Source of the DNA: Eimeria necatrix
Lineage: Eukaryota > Apicomplexa > Conoidasida > Eucoccidiorida > Eimeriidae
Reading direction: 5' to 3'
NCBI RefSeq assembly: GCF_000499385.1
Contig: NW_013654305.1
Location: forward strand, 1-10,000
DNA length: 10,000 nt
This document shows positions 1-8,861 of the stretch, in pieces. Position numbers and translations under genes: made by a program. The notes under the pieces are model-generated. The model had not been told where the DNA came from and ran no database searches. It worked only from the letters and a program-made list of their open reading frames with translations. Every line of letters begins with the position of its first letter. The first letter of the stretch is position 1.

Positions 1-135
1 TGCTGTTGCTGCTGCGGGTGCTGTTGCTGCTGCGGGTGCTGTTGCTGCTGCGGGTGCTGTTGCTGCTGCTGCTGCTGCTGCGGGTGCTGTTGCTGGTGCG
101 GGTGCTGGTGCGGGTGCTGTTGCGGGTGCTGCGGG
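1..135. repeat. 18-bp minisatellite derived from CTG repeats
   Basis: The unit TGCTGTTGCTGCTGCGGG occurs three times perfectly (1-18, 19-36, 37-54). A 30-bp expanded copy follows (55-84), then copies shrinking to 18, 12, 12, 9 and 6 bp, each ending in TGCGGG (85-141). The length changes come from gain or loss of CTG or TGC triplets inside the unit, which looks like replication slippage. The array runs off the left edge. No reading frame through it is convincingly coding. Confidence 0.9.
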
Positions 136-334
136 TGCGGGTGCGGATGCTCCGGTGCGGGTGGTGTGCGGGAGTTGCTGTTGCTGCTGATTCGGCTGCT
201 GCTGCTGCTGCTGCTGCTGCTGATTCGGCTGCTGCTGCGGGTGCTGCTGCGGCGGCGGTGGCGGGGCAAAGCCGCTTTGCTGCTGCTGGTGGCAGAAGCA
301 AAGCGGCTTTGAGACTGCTGCTGCTGCACTGCAG
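136..334. other. No assignable gene; trinucleotide runs and a hairpin
   Basis: Together with the minisatellite this makes 334 bases without a supported gene. It holds two GATTCGGCTGCTGCT elements (190-200 and 222-232, each followed by CTG runs) and the inverted repeat at 267-311. One forward frame is Ala-rich and open to the TAA at 348, but it has no ATG and ends abruptly. It could be a further 5' exon of the gene that follows; I cannot decide. Confidence 0.4.
267..311. repeat. 14-bp perfect inverted repeat (stem-loop)
   Basis: CAAAGCCGCTTTGC at 267-280 is the exact reverse complement of GCAAAGCGGCTTTG at 298-311, with a 17-base loop. Each arm is itself nearly palindromic (CAAAGC..GCTTTG), so alternative foldings are possible. 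It lies outside supported coding exons, and its role is unknown. Confidence 0.85.
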
Positions 335-393
335 CGGCGGACTCTTTTAACACGGGCTTGGCAGCAGGGGGCTCGAAGCTGTACTTACAGCTC
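335..393 (+). CDS. Possible second upstream exon of the C2-like/Q-rich gene
   Basis: After the CTGCACTGCAG acceptor (AG at 333-334) a short non-repetitive frame reads DSFNTGLAAGG then SKLYLQL up to CTC|GTGCTCC (donor at 394). It enters in phase 1 and leaves in phase 0, matching the entry phase of 476. The intervening intron would be 82 bp and contains the CTG run at 400-430. The sequence is short and the consensus weak, so this is tentative. No initiator ATG was found, so further 5' exons must exist or this exon is wrong. Confidence 0.25.
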
Positions 394-396
394 GTG

Positions 397-433
<37 letters not shown>

Positions 434-475
434 TGTGGGGTATCCTCAGGGACAAAAGCGCTTGTGCCTCTGCAG

Positions 476-547
476 TTCACTTGCGGCATTCTTGGGGTCT
501 CACCGAGAAATCAGCTGAAGTTTTCCTTGTGGAGGAGGAGGCTTGTG
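476..547 (+). CDS. Candidate upstream exon of the C2-like/Q-rich gene
   Basis: A 24-codon stretch between CCTCTGCAG (acceptor, ends 475) and GTG|GTCAGC (donor at 548; GTGGTC at 545 is an equally phased rival). It reads FTCGILGVSP then RNQLKFSLWRRRLV, a hydrophobic strand plus turn of the type seen in the middle of C2 domains. Both ends are phase 0, so it joins in frame to 922, giving ...LWRRRLV|QDDKCVGVAYL.... The exon might begin earlier, at 450 after CCTCAG. The continuity of strand pattern across the junction is the main support; the acceptor and donor consensus is only moderate. Confidence 0.5.
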
Positions 548-733
548 GTCAGCAGCAGCTGCTGCTGCAGTTCTCGCTGCTGCAGTGCTAATTGCGCTGC
601 TATGTGCCGCTGGTTGTGCCTCCCGCTGCTGCATCTGCTGCCCCCTGCTGCTGCTGCTGCTTCTGTTTGTGGCTACTGCCGTTGTGTGCTCTCCAGCTCC
701 TGGGCTTGTGCAGTTGCTGCTTTTTTTCCCCTT

Positions 734-764
<31 letters not shown>

Positions 765-864
765 TGCACTTTCTGCTGCAGCCGCTGTGTTTCCCCATGA
801 CATTTCTATCTGTATGCACCGGCGTTTTTGTGCTTTCACTTGAGGAGCCCTTTATCTAGGCCTG

Positions 865-908
<44 letters not shown>

Positions 909-921
909 TGCTGCGCTGCAG
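548..921 (+). other. Predicted phase-0 intron (CTG-rich)
   Basis: It lies between the C2-like half-exons. It begins GTCAGC and ends with a pyrimidine-leaning stretch, TTTGTGTTCTGCTGCGCTGCAG. It contains stops in all three forward frames and several CTG/GCT runs (548-680, 735-765, 868-900). Removing it joins two phase-0 exons into one uninterrupted domain-like sequence. The donor is non-canonical beyond GT, so the exact 5' boundary is uncertain. Confidence 0.45.
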
Positions 922-2007
922 CAAGATGACAAATGCGTGGGAGTGGCCTACTTGGCTTGCTGCCTCATTCCCCAGGAAGTGACCAGCGTCAGTCGTTTGC
1001 CTCTGGAGCACAAGTCCCGAAAGAGCGGCATTTTGGTAGTTGAGGGTTTCCGCTTTGTGCCCGTAATACCTGCTGCTGCTGCTGCTGCTGCTGAGGCTGC
1101 TGCTGCTGCTGCTGCTGGAGCTTCTGCTGCTTCCCCAGCCGCAAGTGCTCTTGGTGCGCCGCCCTTAGCGGCGGGTGGGGAGCCGAGGGAGAAGCAGCGC
1201 AGACAGAGGCAGCAGCAGCAGCCAGCAGCAAATAGCCAAGAACTCAATGCAGCAAGGAGCGGCCGAGCAGCAAAAACGCCAGAAGCAGCAGCAGGAGCGG
1301 GTGCTGTCGCTGCGCAGCAGCAGCAGAAAACTAGCAACTACACTGTGGACCTTTTGGATCTGTTTGACTCTTCGGAAGGGCAGCAACAGCAGCAGCAACA
1401 GCAGCAAACCGACCACCTCCCTCTGACTCCGTTAAGTGCCAACAGTGACAGCTTGCAGCAGCTCCAGCTTCTGGAGGAGTCACTGCAGCAGCAGCTGTCT
1501 GTGCAGCAGCATAAGCCGCTGACACAGCAGCAAGAACCCTCACTACAGCAGCAAGGGACATCTCAGCAGCAGGTGGGATTGCAGCAGCAGCAGCTGCTGC
1601 AGCACGAACCGATTCCCCAGCAGCAACTCACTCTGGAGCAGCAGCAGCAAAAGGAGCAGGTGCAGTTGGCAACACAGCAGCAGCCGCCAGTAAAGGAGGA
1701 AGTGCTGCTGCAGCGGCATGCACCATCGGGGCAGCAGCAGCTAACGCTGCAGCACCAGCAGCAGCAGGAGCCATCCCTGCTCCCAAGTTCGCAGCAGCAG
1801 GACCTGTCCCTGCTTCCGAATGCGCAGCAGCAGCAGCAACAGCACCCACAAGAGCAACAACAGGAGCAGCAACAAGAGCTTCCGAAGCAGCAGCAACAGC
1901 CTTTGCCGCAGCCCCGTCCTTCATATCCTGCTGCTGCCCTTGATGCACTTTTCTACGCCGATGTAGCTGCTCACTGTAGAGATCCGGCAACTGCAGCAGC
2001 AGCACGG

Positions 2008-2038
<31 letters not shown>

Positions 2039-2481
2039 ACTTGCCCCATGCTGAGAGGGAACTGCTGCTTCAACAGGCTGCAAAGGGATTGCCCGAGCTG
2101 CACCAGCAGCAGCAGATACTGCAGCAGCAACAACTGCAATTGCAGCAGTTACAATTGCAGCAACTGCAGCTGCAGCAGCAGCAGCAACAGCAGCAGCAAC
2201 AGCAGTCAGTTGAACAGCAGCAGACACTACAAACTGCGTCTTCATCTACGGGCATTGGGCAGCAGCAACAGCTACTGCTGCCTGGGATGGCGAATCTTGT
2301 GGGCATCAGTCCTGTGGTGGCTGCTGCTCCTGCTGCAGCAACGGGAACTCCATCAGCTGCTGCTGCTGCTGCTGCTGCACATCATATCGTTGCCGACACA
2401 CAAACTGGCAGCACGCAGGGTTCAGGAGGTGGCCTTCTCATTGATGAGCAGCAGCAAGGGTACGTGAACGCCCAGCGTCAG

Positions 2482-2514
<33 letters not shown>

Positions 2515-3335
2515 GCGTTGCCACCTCCAGCCCCCGCACCGCCGCCACCGTCATCGCCATCATCTGCCGCGACGGCTGCACTCGGAGCAGCAGCAGCAGC
2601 AGCAGCAGCGCTTCCCGCGTTACCAGCAGCAGCAGCAGCTTCGCCACCTGCTGCAACAGTTACAAATCGCGCAGAAGCAGCAGCAGCAGCAGACGAACCC
2701 CGCTCTCCAACAGAGCCCACTTCAGCAGCAACTCCAGGGCAGGCGCGGCGGAGGCAGTCTGAAGCAGCGCTTCCTGCTGCTGCTGCTGCTGCATCTGCTG
2801 CTTCTCTTGCTGCTGCGGAAGCCCCTGAGGCGACACCAGCTAGCAGGAAGCCCGCTGGCTCGGCCCGAAGACCTATTAGTGGCAGCAGCTCGCAGCAGCA
2901 GCAGCTGCTTCACATGCAGCAGGAAGAGCAGCAGACGCAGCAGCGCAGGCACAGGGCGGAGCAGCGACAGCGGGAGCCGCAGCTGCTGCAGCGGCAGCAG
3001 CAGCAGCAGCAGCAGGAGCAAGCCCCTCAGTGGCCAGTGGGCGGGGTCGATGCTGCAACGCCGGCAGCAGCAGCAGAAGACAGAACGCCTGCAGCAGCAG
3101 CAACGCAAACTGCAGCAGCAGCTGAGCTAGAAACAGAAGCAGGAGACTGGCCGCCTCCCCGCCGGCCTTCAACTTGGCAGCCAAGACCAGTTGGAGGGTT
3201 TGTCTTCAAGCAGCCGCAGCAGCAGCAGCAGCAGCAGCAGCAACAACACCCTCAGGTCCCTTCGTATCCGCAGCAGCAGCTGCAGCAACACCAACGGGCC
3301 CATCCGCACCCGCAGCAGCAATTTGGCAACCTACA

Positions 3336-3372
<37 letters not shown>

Positions 3373-3827
3373 GGTCCGTTCAACATGCCCTCGCAAGCGC
3401 CGCTGACTCAGCTACAGCAGCCGCAGCTTCCGCAGCAGCAGCATCTGCTGCAGCAACGGGTGTCTGGCAGTCCTTTTCCTCCTGCCGAAGAGCACCAGCA
3501 GCATCAGCAGCAGCAGCACCAGCAGCAGCAACAGCACTTTCCGCAGCCTGTGTGGCCACAGCAGCAGCAGTTGCAGCCTCAGCAGCTGCAGCAGCCTCAG
3601 CTGCAAACTTCTCCACAGTCAGCACAGTACCAGCAGCAGCAGCAGCCACTGCAGCAGCAGCTGTCGCACCAACCACTGCAGCACCAGCCACAGCAGCAGC
3701 AGCAGCACCTCTCGAAAAAGCTGTTCAGCGCATTTAATCCCTTCCCCGAAAAACAGCGCGTGAAGACTTCTCCAGCTCAGCCTGAGCAGACACCGACTCC
3801 TCCGCAGCAGCAGCAACAGCAGCAGCA

Positions 3828-3869
<42 letters not shown>

Positions 3870-4582
3870 AACTGCACCTGCTCAGCATCAGCAGCAGCAG
3901 CAGCCTGATGCTGAAGCGAAGAAGTCTTTGTTCTCTCTCCCTTTCCGGCTGCGCCGCAACACGGGCAGCAGCGGCAACAATGCAGCAGGAACAGAAGCAC
4001 GCAGCAGTTCGGGGGCTGCTGCTGCTGCAGCTGTGCCTGAACAACCTGCTGCTGCAGCGCAGCAGGCAGCACAAGGGAGTGCAGGCGCCGATAGCCAGGA
4101 GCAGCAGCAGCAGCAGCAGCAGCAGCATGAGCGGCAGCGTCTGTCACATTATTGGCCCTTCAAGAGCCACCGGGACTCAGGAGGAGCAGAACGCGAAAGC
4201 ACGGGAGCGGGAGCAGCAGAAGATGCTGCAGCAGCAAGCGACGCAGCAGCAGCAGCAGCAGCAGATCCAGCATCAGCAGCAGCAACCCCGGAGATCCCCT
4301 TTCGCTCGTTCCGGGTGCAGTTCCCAGAGTCTGCACCCGTGACAACGAAAGCAACTCCAGCAGCATCGGGAGAGAAGCTTGCTGCTGCTGTTGATGCTCC
4401 TCAGTTTCCTGCTGCAGCAGATGGCGACCCTTTTGAGTTCCACTTCCGGTCTCCTGCTTCTGGAGGTGCAGCAGCAGCAGCAGCAGCAGCAACGCCATTT
4501 GCTGCCTCTGGATTTTCGCAGCAGCGCAACACCTGGGCAGCCCCCCTGCGCCTCCCCGACGAGCCGCCAGATGACGAAAACG

Positions 4583-4626
<44 letters not shown>

Positions 4627-5288
4627 GAAATGGAGGACGAGCCCTGGTGGGAGCTTTCGAAGCCGCATGCAGCTGTCCGTCATGAGACGAAGCAGCAAAA
4701 GAAGGAGAAGCAGCGGAAACAGAAGCAGCGGGGGTCGAAGCTCTCGACAGACGCACAGCAGCAGCAGCAGCAGCTGCTGCTCCAGCAGCAGCTGCAGCAG
4801 CAGCAGGGCGACAAGGAGAAGCAGCAGAAGGAGCAGCCGGGAGACGGTGACGGCTGGCCAACGCAGTCCTGGCAACGCTCTGTCTCTTTCGATCCTTTAG
4901 AACCTTTTGAAGGATCTGAAGAATCTCAGATTTCTCAAGGATCAGCTTCCTTGGGTCCTGCTGCTGCTTCCGGTGACTCTCGTGCTGCTGCTGCAGCGCA
5001 GCAGTGCGCCGCAGCTGCAGCAGCGCACGGCAGCAAGGATCAGCACCAGGAGGCCGCGCGCAAGTACAGAAGCCGAAAGAAGGCTGCTGCTGCTGCTGCT
5101 GCTGCCGCAGCAGCAGCAGCAGAAGACACAAAAGATGGAAGGCTCTTAATGGACTGGGGAGACGCATGGTGGGATGAAGAAGCAGCAGCGGGAGACTCAG
5201 ACTTGACAGATGCAGCAGAGCAGCAGCAGCTGCAGCAGCACTGGCCTGCAGTTCCCGATGCAGCGGCACAAGGCGCTGCTGCGAAGCT

Positions 5289-5322
<34 letters not shown>

Positions 5323-5553
5323 CAAGGGGCGCCAACGGGACTAAACGAGCAAGCACAAGCAACTGACGACAACCCAGCTCTTCACGGGAGTCATTACGGC
5401 AGTTTGTTAGCGAAGCAGCAGCAGCAACACTTGCAGCAGCAGCAGCAGCATATGCAGCAGCAGCTGCAACCACAGTATCTCGACCAGCAGCTGGAACCTG
5501 TGCAGCAAAAGCACCGCCACTACCCGCAGCAGCAGGAGGACCAACAGGCCTTC

Positions 5554-5589
<36 letters not shown>

Positions 5590-5701
5590 CAACCTTTAGC
5601 CATTTCAGCACCCCAGGGGGCCTTTCTTGAGGCCCCGTTCGAGCCCTGGGCAGCGGCCTCTGCGCAGCAGGCAGCTCTTGCTGCAGGAATGCAAGCCCAC
5701 C

Positions 5702-5738
<37 letters not shown>

Positions 5739-6903
5739 GCAACAGCGACTCCCTGCGGCTGCTACGATACAGCAGAATGTCAACCCTGTGGAACAGATCC
5801 ATTCTCCAGGTTTGCTGCAGCAGCAGCAGCAGCAACAGCGGCCGCAGCAGTTGCTGCTGCACCAGCCACAGTCCGTCCAGCAGCAGTTGCCGCAGCCAGT
5901 ACAACAGGTGCTGCAGCAGCAAAGGCTGCAGCAACAGCAACAGCGACCGTTTCTCTCTCAGCAGCTGCAGCAGCCAGGGGCTCTTTCTCCCCAGATTTTT
6001 TCGTCTGGCCAGTCTCTGCAACAGCAGCAACCGCTGCAGCAGATGCAGCAGCAACTATTGCCGCAGCAGCTACTGCAGCAGCAGCCACTGCAGCAGATGC
6101 AGCAGCAACATCTGCCGCAGCAGCTACTGCAGCAGCAGTTGCTGACGCAGCCGCAGTACTTGCAGGAACAACAGAGTCGCCGCCAGCGACTTCAGCAGCA
6201 GCAGCTGCAGCAGCAGCAGCTGCAGCAGTTACAGCTGCAGCAGCAGCAGCTGCAGCAGCAGCAGCTACAGCAGCAGCAGCTGCAGCAGCAGCAGCTACAG
6301 CAGCAGCAGCTGCAGCAGCAGCTCCTGCACCAGCAACTCCGCACGCAGCGACAAGACTTAGCCTACCCACAGGCACTGGCGCAGCAGCAGCAGCAGACTC
6401 TGCAGCCTCTTCAGCCCATGGGCCATGCAGGCCTGCAGCAGTTGCAGCAGCAGCCTCAACGTCTGCAGCAGCAGAAGCTTCCGCAACAGCAGCCTGCGGT
6501 GCCGTACCAGCAGCCGCAGCAGCAGCTGAATTTGCAGGGGCCATGGCCACAGCAGTACCGACCTCCGCTGCAGCTGCAGCAGGAGCTGCTGTCATCGCAG
6601 CAGCTGCTTCCGCAGCAGCAGCAACCACTGCCTCAGCTGCAACAGCACTACCTGCAGCACCCGGTCGAATCCCAGCAGCAGCAGCAGCCGCAGCAGTTGG
6701 GGTGGCCTGGCCTTGCAGGAAAGGCGCAGCTGCCTGCGCAGCAGCAGCAGCCTCAGCACCAACAGCAGCAGCTACAGCAGCAGGAGCAGCTGCAGCAGCT
6801 GCAGCAGCAGCAGCAAGTGCCCGGGAGCCGAAACCCATTTGCTCAGCCACGCAGCCGGCACCGAGCTGGCGGGAGCAGGCGAGCTGCTGCTGCTCCTCTG
6901 TAG
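922..6903 (+). CDS. Main exon of a giant Gln/Ala-rich protein with an N-terminal C2-like half-domain
   Basis: Open for about 6 kb, 1993 codons from 922 to the TAG at 6901-6903. The frame is open back to the TGA at 841, but the first in-frame ATG is only at 2287, inside repeats, so the 5' end is a splice acceptor and not a start. I prefer ...CGCTGCAG|CAA at 921/922; TATCTAG at 858-859 is a rival. Residues 1-50 (922-1071) are non-repetitive, with 'QDDKCVGVAYLACC' and 'SGILVVEGFRF', resembling the last strands of a C2 domain. The remainder is Q and A homopolymer with islands: a DLLDLFD segment (1348-1368), PF-containing motifs (3736-4434), basic clusters (4690-4740, 5059-5082), Trp/acidic patches (4633-4656, 5149-5178) and a C-terminal RNPF (6829-6840). 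Gene family not identified. Rival views are a membrane-trafficking adaptor (C2, NPF/DPF) or a nuclear Q-rich regulator (basic clusters). High confidence that it is coding, low confidence on function. Confidence 0.85.
6031..6138 (+). repeat. 54-bp tandem duplication inside the Q-rich exon
   Basis: Two head-to-tail 54-bp units (6031-6084, 6085-6138) encode 18 residues each, beginning PLQQMQQQ and containing LPQQLLQQQ. They differ at a few positions (CCG/CCA, CTA/CAT, TTG/CTG, CAA/CAG choices). This is a larger-scale, in-frame duplication than the surrounding triplet slippage and preserves the reading frame. Confidence 0.85.
6190..6324 (+). repeat. QQQQL pentapeptide tandem array
   Basis: Leucine recurs every five residues (codons at 6190, 6205, 6220, 6235, 6250, 6265, 6280, 6295, 6310, with one extra at 6229), separated by four CAG codons. 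Leucine codons alternate CTG and CTA from 6250 to 6310, so the DNA unit there is 30 bp (6238-6267 and 6268-6297 are identical). A five-residue period does not fit a heptad coiled coil; it marks a slippage-driven repeat. Confidence 0.85.
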
Positions 6904-6972
6904 TTATGTTTCATTAGGTTGCAGCAGCTAGGAAAGTGCTGCTGCTGCTGCTGCTACTGCAGCTTGTCCGCT

Positions 6973-7008
6973 AGCCAGCTAGCTAGCTAGCTAGCTAGCT
7001 AGCTGGCT
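6973..7008. repeat. Perfect 36-bp palindrome built on (AGCT)7
   Basis: Seven AGCT tetranucleotides (6977-7004) are flanked by AGCC and GGCT, making a fully self-complementary 36-bp sequence centred between 6990 and 6991. It sits 70 bp after the stop of the Q-rich gene, between convergent genes. As DNA it could extrude a cruciform; as RNA it would form an 18-bp stem in the 3' UTR. Further CTAG/GCTA fragments follow to 7025. Confidence 0.9.
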
Positions 7009-7080
7009 TTGCTATCTAGCTAGGCAGCTTTCCTCCTTGGCTAAGTAGCGAGCCTGGGAGGCAAAGAGTAGGCAGCAGAT

Positions 7081-7389
7081 TCAGCAACTGCAGCAGGCTG
7101 CTGCTGCTTTTGCGTTGTGGCTGCTGCAGCGGCAGCAGCTGCAGCAACGTAACAGCAAATAAATTAGAGTGATGCGCAGCTCCCATGAGTAGAAGGGTTT
7201 AGAAGTAGTTGTGCTGTCCGTACACTGCAGAACAGCATCAAGAGCAGCTGCAGCAGCAGCTGCTGCTGCTGCTGCTTCCGCCTTCACTGCAGCGGGAGCA
7301 GCAGCAGCAGCACCCGCGAGAGCGTAGCCATTTTGCCCGTAAGCAAAAGCGCGCAGCAGCTGGAGCCCCACGCATCTGCTTGGCTGCAT
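7081..7389 (-). CDS. Possible small ORF or 3' exon, 102 aa, unrecognised
   Basis: Minus-strand ORF from an ATG at 7389. The beginning (MQPSRCVGLQLLRAFAYGQ) and a later segment (LQCTDSTTTSKPFYSWELRI) are non-repetitive and natural-looking, separated by Ala runs. The end (about 7081-7150) degenerates into Cys-rich triplet translation. An in-frame acceptor (GCATGCAG|CCA, exon start 7383, phase 0) would also let it be spliced from the exon ending at 8024, making it an alternative 3' part of the minus-strand gene. No domain recognised. Real coding status is uncertain because the opposite strand is also partly open here. Confidence 0.25.
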   Translation of the reverse strand: MQPSRCVGLQLLRAFAYGQNGYALAGAAAAAPAAVKAEAAAAAAAAAAALDAVLQCTDSTTTSKPFYSWELRITLIYLLLRCCSCCRCSSHNAKAAAACCSC

Positions 7390-7854
7390 GCAGCGCCGCA
7401 GCAGCAGCCCTATAGCAGCGGCAGCAGCAGCCCTGCAGCAGCAGCCCTGCAGCAGCAGCAGCAGCAGCGGGGGCTGCCGAAAGGGCAGCTACTTTGCAGC
7501 CATAGACCGGAACTGAAACAGCAAAGAAGACATGACGGAAAAAGACTCAAGCAAGGACTGAGACAAAGAAGCAGCAGCTGCAGCAGCAGCAGCAAAGAGA
7601 GCAGCAGCAGACGAATACCACGGAGAGGCAGCGCAGGCGGAACAGAGGAAGCAGCAACAAAGTGAAACGGAGAAGTTCCCGAGAGTGCAGCAGCAGCAAC
7701 AGCTGCTGCTGCTGCTGCTGTAGCAATAGCAGGTGACCCGCTGCTGCTGTGCCTACGCAGTTCTACACTGCTCTTTGAGGGACCCCAGTAGTGCTGCAGC
7801 TGCTGCTGCGGTTGCTGCCACTGCTGCTGCTGCTGCTGCTGCTGCTGCCGCTGT
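7390..7854. other. No confident gene; CAG/CTG-rich intergenic DNA
   Basis: Both strands have moderately long open frames here, none starting with ATG and all dominated by translated triplet repeats (Ser/Gln forward, Leu/Cys/Ala reverse). A short imperfect repeat of CCCTGCAGCAGCAG lies at 7431-7460. Minus-strand fragments such as LSGTSPFHFVAASSVPPALP (about 7635-7695) look less random, but I could not link them by splice phase to a gene. Confidence 0.4.
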
Positions 7855-7908
7855 TTAGCAAGCACCGCTCAGTCCCTGTAAGGCAGTCGGCAGGCCCTTA
7901 TCGTCATC
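7855..7908 (-). CDS. Minus-strand gene: candidate last exon
   Basis: After GCTGCTGCAG the phase-0 frame reads DDDKGLPTALQGLSGAC then TAA at 7857-7855. The preceding intron is 115 bp and is a sense-strand CTG run for much of its length. Short and without recognisable content, so the true 3' end might lie elsewhere. Confidence 0.35.
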   Translation of the reverse strand, partial: DDDKGLPTALQGLSGAC

Positions 7909-7968
7909 CTGCAGCAGCGCAGCACCAGCAGCAATTCAATTGGCAGCAGCAGCACAATACGAGCAGCG

Positions 7969-8002
<34 letters not shown>

Positions 8003-8570
8003 GCAGCACACAAGGGACCGCACCTTCTCGTCGTCGTCTCTCTCATGTGCTGCTCCCCCTTTGCGTTCTGCTGCTGCTGCACCTGCAGGCTCAGCAGCAG
8101 CGGCTGCTGCTGCATGAGCCTGCAGCACTCGTGCTGCTGCTGCTGCGTCCAGAGCCTCTTCGTAGCGGCGCTGCTGCATCTGCTGCCGCAGTCGAGAGAA
8201 CTCTGGGCTCAAATCTGATGGGCCAGCAACAATTCCATAAACAGCTATCTGCAGCAGCAGCAGCAGCAACAGCAATGAAAGCAGCAGCGACTGCAGCAGC
8301 AGCAGCAGCAACTTCTAGGCAGTGCTTCTCTACAGCGGGCCTGTGCCCGCTGTGGACCCCTGTGCTGCACCTTTTGCTTGAACTGCCACATTTATTTCCC
8401 TGCTGCAGCAGTAGTGGCAGCAGCAGCAGCAGCAAAAGCAGCAGCAGCAAAACAGCAGCAGCAGCAGCAGCCACAGCAGCAGCGACGCGCAACTGACCTG
8501 CCCTTCAACTGCAAGCAGCAGCACTCCTGAAATGACTGATGCTGCTGCTTCTTGTTTTTCCTCTTCCTCT

Positions 8571-8601
<31 letters not shown>

Positions 8602-8674
8602 TGGGGGCCCTCATAATGAAAGAAGTGATGATGCTGTGTTTGATGCGGGGCTCCCCCGGCCCCCCTGCCTGTTG

Positions 8675-8716
<42 letters not shown>

Positions 8717-8821
8717 CGGGCGAGGAGGCGGAGGAACAGCGCAGCAAATGTCGAGAGTGAGGGGCGGGTGCTGCGCTGTCTCTAGGCCAAAGAGATGAAA
8801 CGCGTTGCGGCTGCAGGGGCA

Positions 8822-8861
<40 letters not shown>

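Noticed and set aside
6..350. Plus-strand 114-codon ORF at the left edge
   Set aside because: It starts at a TTG inside the minisatellite and is translated repeat for most of its length. Its Ala-rich end could be a 5' exon, but nothing confirms it.
901..921. TTG at 901 as translation start of the 2000-residue ORF
   Set aside because: The frame is open further upstream to 844 and has no ATG before 2287. The C2-like sequence begins mid-domain, so a splice acceptor is more likely than a TTG start.
4160..5611. Long minus-strand ORF (483 codons) rich in Ala, Leu and Gln
   Set aside because: It is the complement of the CAG/GCT runs of the giant exon. Islands such as NPF, DPF and PWWEL read sensibly only on the plus strand, and the minus frame mixes Leu and Cys runs.
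5780..6850. Minus-strand poly-Ala ORF (356 codons)
   Set aside because: Almost pure translation of (CTG)n as Ala and Val with no independent sequence; it is the antisense of the QQQQL region.
7158..7163. AATAAA about 255 bases after the stop of the Q-rich gene as a polyadenylation signal
   Set aside because: Apicomplexan 3' ends do not depend on a strict AATAAA, and one hexamer in non-coding DNA is expected by chance; no supporting downstream element seen.
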